A DNA stretch of 40,510 nt from Rozella allomycis CSF55. Lineage: Eukaryota > Rozellomycota. The position numbers and the translations under genes were made by a program. A model generated the notes under the pieces. That model was not told the DNA's origin and searched no databases. It saw only the letters and a program-made list of their open reading frames with translations. Position 1 is the first letter of the stretch. Each line of letters begins with the position of its first letter. The stretch spans positions 1-40,510 of the forward strand of contig KE561087.1 of the NCBI GenBank assembly GCA_000442015.1, in the 5' to 3' direction. Shown here piece after piece: positions 20,030-28,577 of this stretch.

Positions 20030-20785
20030 TTTCGATTGCGAAATTTACAAATTGGAAAATGGCGCGCTCAAGGAGGAATGGATTTATGAAGAAATTGTTG
20101 TGGAACCTAGAGAGAAACGGAGCTGAAAGAACTTCTTTATAAATTAACTATCAGAGTGGACGAACTGATTCTGAAACCAATTGAGAGGTAGTATGTTTTG
20201 AATCTAGTTAGGCCGAATAGAAGATCATCAGAAATGAACATAATTGATGCAATCCACTAACTAGATTCAAAACATCAAGCTTATTTGGCACTGAATATGG
20301 AACTCCTAAGTACTCTTCATTGAGTGTTTGTAAAACGCGCTCATAAATAATACTGTGAACTCAGTGACAAGCTCTTTTCCTAATTGGTCAGTTTGTATGA
20401 TTCCTCCGGCCACTGTTCTTTCGGAAGTTCTGGCAAACTCCCGCCGACACTACCACTGAAGAGTTGTTATCAATCGCAAAGCGACTTGGAGTGGATTACT
20501 TGGGACCGCTGTTGAATTTCCTTGTTCCTTCCCTAAATCTGGAAAAATGCATGGAAACAACAAACTTCTTATCGTCTTTCTCTTGTCGCAGAGAAGAAAA
20601 TAATTCAAAGAAAGCCAGGTGTCATATTTTCTGCAATAGTACGATAGCAATCACGAAAATAAAGGTTGTGCAAAGAGGTGGACAGAATTATATTGTAATT
20701 GTCATTCATTACAAAAGTTTCAGGGTCGATACGAACGCAGGAACTTACAAATCGGAAAAATAGTGCTAAAATCATTGGGTTTTTA
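20030..20785. other. Gene-poor stretch with coding remnants
   Basis: This is 756 bp between CAP-H and ACOT9. On the plus strand 20037-20126 reads CEIYKLENGALKEEWIYEE..., and shifting one base at the GG near 20120 continues into ELKELLYKLTIRVDELILKPIER before stop codons. This looks like true coding sequence that is broken or needs one more G. A second open frame (20422-20763, LFFRKFWQTPADTTTEELLS..., then AKRLGVDYLGPLLNFLVPS) also looks protein-like but is unrecognised and has no good start. The inverted repeat at 20193-20275 lies between them. A decayed gene or unrecognised small spliced gene is possible. Confidence 0.4.
20193..20275. repeat. Perfect 19-bp inverted repeat with 45-nt spacer
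   Basis: ATGTTTTGAATCTAGTTAG at 20193-20211 is exactly reverse-complemented at 20257-20275. The spacer is 45 nt. The match ends sharply on both sides. It could form a hairpin in RNA or cruciform in DNA, or be the remnant of a small inverted-repeat element. No poly-T or target-site duplication was noticed. Confidence 0.85.
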
Positions 20786-22241
20786 TTAACCGTGGTAGAT
20801 CTCTGCATCAATTTGGTGCATGCTTTTCTTTGTCAAGGCGATGCCTCGTTCTTTTCGCCGCTTTCCTTCAAGATATATCATGGCTTCCTCATAGGTTCTT
20901 GGCATGATTTTTGGGACATTGTCTTCCTTGGATCGAAATGTAAAGTAAAATGTGTTGGTTGTGTCACTTTGTCCTGTTTTTACATCAGTAACGTCAGCGA
21001 TGACCTTTTTTTATGAAGCCACAAGATTACCTGAACCTGAAATGAATGATGTGGTGCTCCTTCAGAATAAACAACTTGAGCAGTAAACGTCAAAATGGAG
21101 CCAATAGGTACTGGTTTTTTAAACGATAATTCATCTAATGCAACAAAATATGCTTTTGACTTTATGAACAGCGATGCATTGGCGAAAGCAAGTTCAAATG
21201 CTTCTCTCATTAGAAAACCCCCAAAGATAAAATTATGAATGTTTCTATCCTACTTATGTAACGCTTCTTAAATGTACTTGTGGGTGACAAAATTTTGTCG
21301 ACTTTAGTATAGTATCTTCCATATACATAAAATTATTATGCTTTTCGATTTTATTCTTTTCCAAAAATAAATTATGTATGATCACACTCTCCATGCTTGT
21401 TGGAGGCTGCCTGTCCAAAGACAATTGTGCTTCAAGCTGCTTTCTCTTTCTATGTTCTACAAAATTCGAATCACATCCATACCATCCGCTAGTTGAAAAT
21501 TCAACAATTCTTCTTCAGTTTCTAGTTTTAGCGGATTGACCATGACCGCCTTATTCGCTTTGGGATCGCGTGCGACCATCGTAAACTTTGCGATCGCTAC
21601 ACTGTTCCATTTAATTTCTGAATCAATTTCCTTTTTCGTTTCTACTTTTATTGTGACTTCCATACTACTAGACCCAACATACGTAACATTCCCGCGCAAA
21701 TACACGTCTTGGTCTTTTCTCAAAAATGATATCAAATCAATTCGATCAACCGATGCTGTAACAATAACAAGTTGTTGATGATGAAACGAATCACAGTGTA
21801 AATATGCTATAGACCCAGCTACGGCATCCAGATCTTCCATTATGCGGCCAAATCGCAGCCCTCCATAAACATTCACATATTCTTCCCTCAATGTTTCATT
21901 GCTCTTAAAGGCAAGGCATCTATTTTATTTTATGAATATAAGTACATCTCGAAATACGAATCTGACATTTTCCTCGCTGCAAGGTTAGAGGCACCACCAA
22001 CAATGATGGGGTTCTTTAATTTTCTAGAGCTTTTTTCATATTTAATACTCTCTGCTTCCGCTTGATACTTTCGCTCTCCCCATAATGATCTTGGCAGAAT
22101 GGATAACGTTGGGTGCTGTGTCCTCATTGTGGGCATCACAATCTTGGGATCGTCGGTTTTGTTGCTAAAATATCTTCTTGGTAAAATTAATTTTCTCGTG
22201 TGATGATTCCCAAGGATTCGCCTAAAACAACAAGAAAACAT
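20786..22241 (-). CDS. ACOT9: Mitochondrial acyl-CoA thioesterase (double hotdog, ACOT9 type)
   Basis: This encodes 449 residues in exons 21946-22241, 21483-21919, 21278-21456, 21031-21249 and 20786-21004, with introns of 26, 26, 28 and 26 nt. It hydrolyses acyl-CoA to free acid and CoA. The N-terminus (MFSCCFRRILGNHHTRKLILPRRYFS) is basic and likely a mitochondrial presequence; this start is inferred. Family words: ARKMSDSYFE, YGGLRFGRIMEDLDAVAGSIAY, the first hotdog core (ITVTASVDRIDL-like VIVTASVDRIDLI), then CHPQ|DRNIHNFIFGGFLMREAFELAF spanning an intron, and the second hotdog with GSILTFTAQVVYSEG. The C-terminus reads PRTYEEAMIYLEGKRR. Length agrees with animal ACOT9 (~440). A tRNA gene lies upstream on the same strand. 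Confidence 0.93.
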
Positions 22242-22368
22242 GAAAAGGTAAATTTCGTAGATTAACCTGTCAGCTTGATTCTGGTTATATTGCTGCTTAA
22301 TACTTTGTGGAAAAAGTAAAGTTCTGCACAAAAGAACAATATAAAATGAAAAATATGTTATTAAGCCC

Positions 22369-22372
22369 AAAA
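22369..22372 (-). terminator. Pol III T-run after tRNA-Thr
   Basis: On the minus strand a TTTT follows the tRNA acceptor stem by four bases. This is the normal RNA polymerase III stop signal. Confidence 0.6.
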
Positions 22373-22376
22373 TAAT

Positions 22377-22448
22377 GCCTTCTGGGGGATTCGAACACCC
22401 GACCTCATGCTTACTAGGCATGCGCTCTGCCAACTGAGCTAAGAAGGC
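22377..22448 (-). tRNA. tRNA-Thr (anticodon AGT)
   Basis: This is 72 nt and intronless. The acceptor arms are GCCTTCT and AGAAGGC. The D arm carries TAGCTCAGTTGGC (A box), the anticodon stem is CATGC/GCATG with the seven-base loop CTAGTAA giving anticodon AGT, and the T arm carries GGTGTTCGAATCC (B box). CCA is not encoded, as usual in nuclear genes. It sits in the 361-bp gap between the divergent ACOT9 and Dam1-like genes. Confidence 0.95.
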
Positions 22449-22602
22449 TGTTGTGTCCTCATTTCTCTTGTTTTGATAATGTTGAATACCCTTTACCGCA
22501 TTCATCTGCTGTGTTATGTCTTTTTTCCCAGTTACGATAGCATAGCTACAAATTTTGGCACATTTCTGTTATCTAAATTATCCGTTTTGATTTTTCTTAA
22601 CC

Positions 22603-23281
22603 ATGAATTTTCTTGAATTCGGGCCAGCACTAGATACAATATTGGGCGAGCTGAACGCGCTCAAGGATGTCCTTGAAGATTTTGTCACTATACAAGAAAA
22701 TGCAAATACTCTAAACTCATGCCTACGATCCTTTCTTCATTCCACAGAGCTGATATCAGATTCCTTGGCATTCAAATTGGTAAAATACAATTATCTTCTC
22801 ATAGATGAAACCATCCTTGAAAAAAGATATCAAATCTTACGAATGTGTAAAGTCTGTAGTTGAAAGTCAAACAACATTGCATAAACAAGAACCTGATGAA
22901 GAAGATAAAGAAAATAAGATTATGGAAAGCGAAGAATCGAAAATACAAAATAATTTCAACAACTTTGTGAAAAAAGAAATTAAGAAAAAGCCATTAAAGG
23001 GACGATCTGTATTCATTAAGAAATTGCTGTCAAACCTGGAAATGAAATACCGCCAAAATCCAGCGAAAGAGGTGATTGTCCATATCTTGGGACTTTTGTA
23101 TGATTCTCGCGAGATGGGGGTCCTTTTTAGTGAACTTGCCATGGAAGCTGGTGCAGCGAAGACCAAAGTTACTGAGTATGTTAACATGCTCTTAAGGAAT
23201 CGTGATATTGTTAGGGTGAATAAAAAAGTAAATATATGTTATGTCTTAAACAAAGGGGTTGATTTATTCGATCAATTTTGA
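22603..23281 (+). CDS. Dam1-like (DASH complex) protein with C-terminal winged-helix-like part, tentative
   Basis: This encodes 217 residues in exons 22603-22779 and 22805-23281, with a 25-nt intron. The first ~55 residues form a leucine-rich helix pair: FGPALDTILGELNALKDVL, then VTIQENANTLNSCLRSFLH. Its spacing resembles the Dam1 domain (L..L..L..V..... N..L.SFL) of the DASH ring that couples kinetochores to microtubules. A charged linker follows (DEEDKENK, KKEIKKKP). Residues ~150-215 (KEVIVHILGLLYD..., FSELAMEAGAAKTKVTEYV, LLRNRDIVRVNKKVNICYVL) look like a winged helix-turn-helix. This combination is not the usual Dam1 architecture. The call rests on a weak N-terminal pattern; another kinetochore or a DNA-binding protein is possible. 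Confidence 0.4.
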
Positions 23282-23364
23282 CAAGCACAGGATGGATTTT
23301 AAATGAAATTGAAGTGTTTGTTGCAACCTGAATAAATGTTTACGTTTCTAGGTATCTGTTGAGA

Positions 23365-24975
23365 ATGAGTTTGCATTCGTTAAATTTCGCTGGAGATGAA
23401 ACACCACCAATTTTTCTTTCGCTAAAACCCGCTCTTTCCACAATCTCCTCTGATACAGACCAATCATCTAACCTTGGTCGTCCGCGGTCTGCAGAAAAGT
23501 CAATGAAAGGAAGATTAATAAAAGAGGAACACTTACAATCAGGGAGGCACGTCAAACAAAATACGCCAAAACTGATGAGGAAAGGAACGAAGATAAGAGC
23601 AAGTAACATTAAAAATCAGATAAACGATATTGATCTGAGTGACGATGAACACGAAAGCAACGAAACAATTAATACTCAAATTGATTCAGAACTAAAGCAT
23701 GATGAGTTTGTGGCAAAGATACCCCCTAGAAAAAGATTTCAAAATGCCATTAAAGCAGTGCGGAAAGCAGTTTGGGCTGTTAGCATTTTTAATACAGATT
23801 GTTCAAATTTTTATGAAGAAGTAGAGGAAAAAGAGGATAATAGCAAATCTGCAAGAAAATATGGGAATGGCTTAATTTTTGATTTCAATGATTATAGATA
23901 TTCGAAGCAGGCTGTTACCAGATCCAAAATTAGGAAGGTCTTAAAGACCGAACCTGAATCGAGAACTCCCAAAGATATTGAGTGTATATTACAGCTTTTC
24001 ATATCCGAAGACATGTTTGATAAACACACGGACGATGTTAAACGGGCGATTGCGAAAGTAGCAAAATTTCAAAGTATTGGGCCAAACAGACATGTTGTTA
24101 AAGAAGGCCACAAAGGGATCAGTTTCTATTATATCTTAAATGGATGTGTTGAAGTTACAACAAAAGTGGAAACTGGAGAAAAAAATGGAATACGCCAGTT
24201 GACTTATCTGAAAGACGGTGAAATGTTCGGAGAACTGGCCTTAATGAAAGATTGTAGGCGTTCCGCGACTGTAACTACAGTTCAACCTACAGAATTTCTC
24301 AAAATAGACCGTGAGGAGTTTCAAGATATTCTGCAATCATTTTTTGAAAGAAATCTCTCGAATAGAATGAAGATATTGTCCAAAGTGGGCATCTTTAAAG
24401 AGCTGAAAAATGGGCATTTAGAAAGCTTAGCATCGGCTTGCATCGACCGCGATTTTCCAAGGGGGGAACAGATTGTATTTCCGGGAGTTGAATCGGAATC
24501 TTTGTATATTATCACAAAAGGAGTTTGTTCTGTTTATGTAGATATACCTTTAGTTCATACCAAGACTGGTCCTAGACAGAGAACACTTCGCAAATTGACC
24601 GGGAATGAATTGAGACCCAATGAAAAAATCATATTTAAGAGATGCCATGTTGCTGACATTAAAGCATATGATATTTGCAATCAAGGAACTTTGTTCCTGA
24701 ATGGAAGGAGGGCTGCTCTAAGCAAATTATTGCAAGATGATTACATAAATGACCGGCAATGGATATGCATAACCACCACTAAAGTGACTGCCTTCTTACT
24801 ACCAAAAATAGACTTATTAAGATCTGTTACAGACGAAGAATACAATTCTATGGTTACTGCTAGTGTTCCAATGCCTCCAGTGAGTTTTGTTATCGATGAA
24901 TACTTTCGACAGAGAGAATGGAGTTTGTTTAAAGATAATTACCTTAAGGATATTTATCGGATAAATAAAAATTGA
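23365..24975 (+). CDS. Cyclic nucleotide-binding domain protein, CNBD2-like
   Basis: This encodes 536 residues with no introns. The order is a basic, low-complexity N-terminus (~110 residues), a conserved stretch RKRFQNAIKAVRKAVWAV, then two cyclic nucleotide-binding beta-barrels. The first (about residues 230-325) has KEGHKGISFYYILNGCVEV and a phosphate-binding cassette, GEMFGELALMKDCRRSATV, with the Glu and Arg needed to hold cAMP or cGMP. The second (about 340-480) has FPGVESESLYIITKGVCSVYV but no intact cassette. There is no kinase or channel domain. This matches the CNBD2 group, associated in animals with sperm and cilia. With DRC11 nearby, a role in zoospore flagellar signalling is a reasonable inference. 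In the ATG region, an upstream TTG extension of two codons is ignored. Confidence 0.75.
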   Translation: MSLHSLNFAGDETPPIFLSLKPALSTISSDTDQSSNLGRPRSAEKSMKGRLIKEEHLQSGRHVKQNTPKLMRKGTKIRASNIKNQINDIDLSDDEHESNETINTQIDSELKHDEFVAKIPPRKRFQNAIKAVRKAVWAVSIFNTDCSNFYEEVEEKEDNSKSARKYGNGLIFDFNDYRYSKQAVTRSKIRKVLKTEPESRTPKDIECILQLFISEDMFDKHTDDVKRAIAKVAKFQSIGPNRHVVKEGHKGISFYYILNGCVEVTTKVETGEKNGIRQLTYLKDGEMFGELALMKDCRRSATVTTVQPTEFLKIDREEFQDILQSFFERNLSNRMKILSKVGIFKELKNGHLESLASACIDRDFPRGEQIVFPGVESESLYIITKGVCSVYVDIPLVHTKTGPRQRTLRKLTGNELRPNEKIIFKRCHVADIKAYDICNQGTLFLNGRRAALSKLLQDDYINDRQWICITTTKVTAFLLPKIDLLRSVTDEEYNSMVTASVPMPPVSFVIDEYFRQREWSLFKDNYLKDIYRINKN

Positions 24976-25214
24976 GGCTTTTCGAAACTATCCATTTAAT
25001 ATGCTGAATTGTTTAAACATTTGATTTTAGTCTACGAAAAGTACCGGATTTTAAAGGACTATAGGAAAAAATCAGACTGATCTAAAAAGAACATTATTTT
25101 CGTCGTATAGTTATCAATAGTGTACTCGCAATCTTTGCATCCTCTGAAGAATAGAGAATTACCCATTGGGGAAATTGGCGACTAAATACTAATGAGTTCC
25201 CTGTGGTCAATTGA

Positions 25215-25260
25215 TAACACTGGCTAACGATCATTTTGTTATCCCTCTCTAAAAGCCTTG
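25215..25260 (+). pseudogene. Relic of a Crinkler-like gene 3' end
   Basis: The stretch AACACTGGCTAACGATC, then ATTTTG, then TTATCCCTCTCTAAAAGCC lines up in order with the last coding bases of the intact gene (27633-27698: AACACTGGCTATAACGATC ... ATTTTG ... TTATCCCTCTCTCAAAGCC). Deletions break the frame. A further ATCGCCATTG near 25342 matches the intact gene's 3' flank. It suggests a second, now eroded family member stood just upstream. Confidence 0.6.
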
Positions 25261-25417
25261 AAATATTTCATGAATACGCAGGGTTTAACAGTTTTGATAG
25301 AATCCAAGGAACAAAATAGAAACCTTCTAAAGGAAACTTTGTTATCGCCATTGAATCTATAAAATAAAAGATTCTTTTTTCATATATACAAGGGAACGTT
25401 GTAAACTTGTATTCAGT

Positions 25418-25449
25418 ATTAAGTGTAGATTGAATTAAGTGTAGACTGT
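25418..25449. repeat. Two 16-nt tandem units
   Basis: ATTAAGTGTAGATTGA is followed directly by ATTAAGTGTAGACTGT, with 14 of 16 positions identical. It is a short direct repeat with no evident function. Confidence 0.7.
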
Positions 25450-25562
25450 AGAGCATCATCTACGGTAAGATTTTCCTTCAGGGCTTTATGAATGCCATAA
25501 ATGGTGGAATATAAGACAATTCAAGAAATATCCCCTGACAAACCTAATTACCTAAACCCTGA

Positions 25563-27701
25563 ATGGATAACACAAAACCACATACTAAAGCAAAGTTAGC
25601 CACTAAAACGAATCCTCCAAAGGGACCACATAAAGGATTTCAATCTGAACCAAATGAGCAGCATCCAACAAAACAAGAAGGAAAGCCGGAAACTGAACAG
25701 ACCACATTCACCAAACATAATCATAAACATTTTAGGATTGAAAAGCTTCCAGAAATTGAAAAGAAAAAACAGCAAAACAAAAAGAATAAACCTATCATTA
25801 AGAAACACGGCATGAAGGACGAGACGGCAACAAATCGTCATCAAGCTGACGCGAAAGATCACCACGTGCGGAAAAAGAGAAAAAATCATAACATTAAGGA
25901 TAAACTGATGCCGACATCTATAGTGTACACGAAAAGCTCGGAAAATCTCCCTACCAGAATGGCTCAAGCCGACCACGACGACAACCAAATTGATTATGAC
26001 TTATCTTGCGCGACATCTTTTGTTAATTACCCCACTGTCAGAAAACCGCAAGAAATAATTCATGCACTTAGTTGGAAAGTGGTATTTAAAGTGGGCAAAT
26101 CAGTACCGATCCCCAAATTTCACATAGGAGATTTTCCAGGAAAAAATAGGTTTCATTTGGATACAATGACTAACAGAGTCAATGTCTTGTATCGCCCATG
26201 GATGAAAGAGGTATTAGAGAGATGGTCAAGTGTCGCGATGCTAAACCGCGCACAGAAGGCGCCAATTTTAATCGGACCCCAGGGAGTTGGAAAAAGCCAT
26301 TTTCTCTATTTGTTTGCAGCATATATGAAAAGCCAAGATAACTTTAGAGTTTTGTATTTGCCCAATTGCTCAGATCTGTTTTTGCAAGAGATTTTGGTAG
26401 ATGAATTAAAGGTTTCATTTTACGATCCTGAAGCACTGAAACTTATTTTTGATTTTGAGCGGCGATGTGATAAATACCTTTCAAAAGGGAAGATGGAATC
26501 TAAGTATTTTACAATGCTGGAGAGCTTGTTTAGGCTTCTGTATCGGGTATATCATAAAATGCAGATTATACCTGTCATGGTGTTTGACCAATATAATACC
26601 ATTGACAATGAAAATATTATGGAATTAAAGTGTATGCATACATTAAGCAAACTTTTTCCTCTGTTTTGCTCATGTTCATCAAACAATAATGTTAAGATTA
26701 ATGAAACACAATTTTTCGTTATTGAGAATATGAGGAATTATGAGGTCCATCCCACCGAGGTTTGGGCATTTTGTAAGCTTATAGAAAAACAAATTTCATT
26801 GACGGATGCCAAGAAGGTTCATAGAGTCGCTGGAGAAATCCCACTTGAATTAATTACATGCTGTAAACAGGAAGGCGCTACTTACGAAATAAAAATTGAC
26901 CGGTACAACCAAGTGAGATATAGAGAATTTTTCAAAGCCGCGCATGATTATCTTAAACAAAATGTCTCAATTAAAAATGGTAAAGAATCAACAAATACGT
27001 TTTATGTAGAAGTTATGCAAAATCTTCGAAATCTGCTCGTAGGTATTTTCCCAAGGACTTTATCGTATGATCGAACATTGATTAGGGAAACCAATGAAGG
27101 CGATTGCAGATTTATTAATAATTTGGCATGGTTGGCCACGGTGGACGTTTTAGTGACACATCACGCCGATATTTTCAATTGTTATGTTGGCGGCACAACT
27201 ATAGATATTATAGGATCAAATGGATCGGAACGTGAAGTGGTGAGATATGTAATTATGAATTCAATTGCCAAAGGCCGCTTTAAAATCGGCCAATTTATTG
27301 ACGTTCTAATTTCTGGACCTGATGCAATCCAAAGAATTTCAACTGACAGTACTCTTTTCACCGATTGCGTTTTTTTCGTTCCCATTCAATCTAATTTTCC
27401 TGGATTTGATTTAATTGTTCATGACTCAACGAAAAAGGAAATATATCTTGTGAAAATCACGATTGAGAAAAATTGCGATACTCATCGTAACAATGTTATG
27501 GCTATGTTGAATAACAATAATCACGAATTGACTAAATTCTTAAAGACCCTTGCTTCAACTTTTAGTCGTCACACCTTTTATGAAGTTTATTTGACAAACA
27601 CTGAAGCATGCATTATTTCTGAAGATGGCGGCAACACTGGCTATAACGATCTTCCATTATCCATTTTGTTTCACGATTATCCCTCTCTCAAAGCCTTTTG
27701 A
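25563..27701 (+). CDS. Crinkler/RHS-type NTPase with degenerate restriction-endonuclease-like C-terminus
   Basis: This encodes 712 residues with no intron. The first ~150 residues are Lys/His/Gln-rich and disordered, with NLS-like clusters (RKKRKNHNIKDK, KKKQQNKKNKP) and no signal peptide. A P-loop NTPase follows: Walker A GPQGVGKSHFLYLF at ~238-251, the strand RVLYLPNCSDL, and Walker B-like IIPVMVFDQYN at ~335-345. The C-terminal ~100 residues have GFDLIVHDSTKKEIYLVKIT (~614-633), the core of a PD-(D/E)xK-type fold as in Crinkler and trypanosome RHS proteins; the Glu/Gln before the Lys is not where an active enzyme would have it. Crinklers are known as nuclear-acting effectors of oomycetes and some fungi. 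Neighbours include a relic copy upstream and a secreted protein downstream. Confidence 0.7.
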   Translation: MDNTKPHTKAKLATKTNPPKGPHKGFQSEPNEQHPTKQEGKPETEQTTFTKHNHKHFRIEKLPEIEKKKQQNKKNKPIIKKHGMKDETATNRHQADAKDHHVRKKRKNHNIKDKLMPTSIVYTKSSENLPTRMAQADHDDNQIDYDLSCATSFVNYPTVRKPQEIIHALSWKVVFKVGKSVPIPKFHIGDFPGKNRFHLDTMTNRVNVLYRPWMKEVLERWSSVAMLNRAQKAPILIGPQGVGKSHFLYLFAAYMKSQDNFRVLYLPNCSDLFLQEILVDELKVSFYDPEALKLIFDFERRCDKYLSKGKMESKYFTMLESLFRLLYRVYHKMQIIPVMVFDQYNTIDNENIMELKCMHTLSKLFPLFCSCSSNNNVKINETQFFVIENMRNYEVHPTEVWAFCKLIEKQISLTDAKKVHRVAGEIPLELITCCKQEGATYEIKIDRYNQVRYREFFKAAHDYLKQNVSIKNGKESTNTFYVEVMQNLRNLLVGIFPRTLSYDRTLIRETNEGDCRFINNLAWLATVDVLVTHHADIFNCYVGGTTIDIIGSNGSEREVVRYVIMNSIAKGRFKIGQFIDVLISGPDAIQRISTDSTLFTDCVFFVPIQSNFPGFDLIVHDSTKKEIYLVKITIEKNCDTHRNNVMAMLNNNNHELTKFLKTLASTFSRHTFYEVYLTNTEACIISEDGGNTGYNDLPLSILFHDYPSLKAF

Positions 27702-27812
27702 ATAAAATATACTCTTTAATCGCCATTGTCTTTTTTATTCAATATTACAAAATTTCGGGCCCATGTAAGATCCTGAAATCTTTTTTCTTCAAGTACAAGC
27801 CACAAGCCACGC

Positions 27813-28541
27813 ATGAAGTGCCAAAGCATAGTTTCAGTTTTTCTGGCCTTGTTATCAGTCTCCCACATCTGCGCCAGTGGACTCAGTCCCAAGACGCTAC
27901 CTCTCGCCAACCAGGAAGAGTTGCTAGAACTTATAGATGGTTGCTTACAACTTTGTGATCTGCACGAAAAACTAGACAAATCTATTGACGCGCGACTTGA
28001 AAAGATTGAATCTGCGGGAGATCTCGAGATGAAATGCTTCGAAGATCTCTTGAAAACCGACAACAAGAAGGCTATTATGGATTTCTTGTTGAAAGAAATG
28101 GAAGCTAGAGGCGTATGTGATGCTATTAAAAAGACATGTGAGAAGGCTTTCAAATCCAAGTTTAACAAAAGATTGGATATTAAAAAGATTTTTAGTATTT
28201 TGAAGGGGATTAAAGGAGACAGTAATTCATTAGAGTCGCAGCTGGATTTAATGTCGCAATTTGAGATTGTCAAGATTGCAGAAAGAGAAGAAAAGAAATT
28301 CATGCTCAATTGGATTGACAGGGATTTCCAAATCTCATTGAATGATGTTAGAGACTCTGAAATTTCGACGGAGAAAATTGAATCTTTGATTGAAGAATTG
28401 GCAAGTAAATTATATGATGAGAACTTTGAACTGATTGAGGAGAATGACTGCAATGAATTAGAAAACTTATTAAAGGAACTTGAAGTAGAAATTCACTTTG
28501 AGAAGCAAAGAAGAAGATTAAGTAGAATGAGCATAAATTAA
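27813..28541 (+). CDS. Secreted helical protein of unknown function
   Basis: This encodes 242 residues with no intron. A clear signal peptide (MKCQSIVSVFLALLSVSHICA) precedes a wholly helical, highly charged body. An N-terminal part contains spaced cysteines (DGCLQLCDLHEK, MKCFEDLL, GVCDAIKKTCEKAF) that could form disulfides after secretion. The C-terminal half is coiled-coil-like (EKIESLIEELASKLYDE, NELENLLKELEVEIHFEK). No transmembrane segment or GPI signal is visible. No family was recognised. A secreted candidate next to the Crinkler-like gene is suggestive of a host-interface protein, but this is inference. It converges on UTP3 with 36 bp between stops. Confidence 0.7.
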   Translation: MKCQSIVSVFLALLSVSHICASGLSPKTLPLANQEELLELIDGCLQLCDLHEKLDKSIDARLEKIESAGDLEMKCFEDLLKTDNKKAIMDFLLKEMEARGVCDAIKKTCEKAFKSKFNKRLDIKKIFSILKGIKGDSNSLESQLDLMSQFEIVKIAEREEKKFMLNWIDRDFQISLNDVRDSEISTEKIESLIEELASKLYDENFELIEENDCNELENLLKELEVEIHFEKQRRRLSRMSIN

Positions 28542-28577
28542 ACAAAATAAAGACATTAAAATAATATTAAAGAAAAT

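Larger units (their letters stand above)
24976..25562. other. Intergenic stretch with a Crinkler relic
   Basis: This is 587 bp between CNBD2 and the Crinkler-like gene. It has no open frame of useful length. It holds a fragment resembling the 3' end of the downstream Crinkler-like gene (25215-25260) and a 16-nt tandem repeat (25418-25449). It should also contain the Crinkler promoter; no named element was recognised. Confidence 0.6.

Noticed and set aside
25548-25560. Telomere-like CCTAAACCCTGAA, and TTCAGGGTTAGG at about 40030
   Set aside because: These are single short matches without tandem repetition, in gene-containing DNA.
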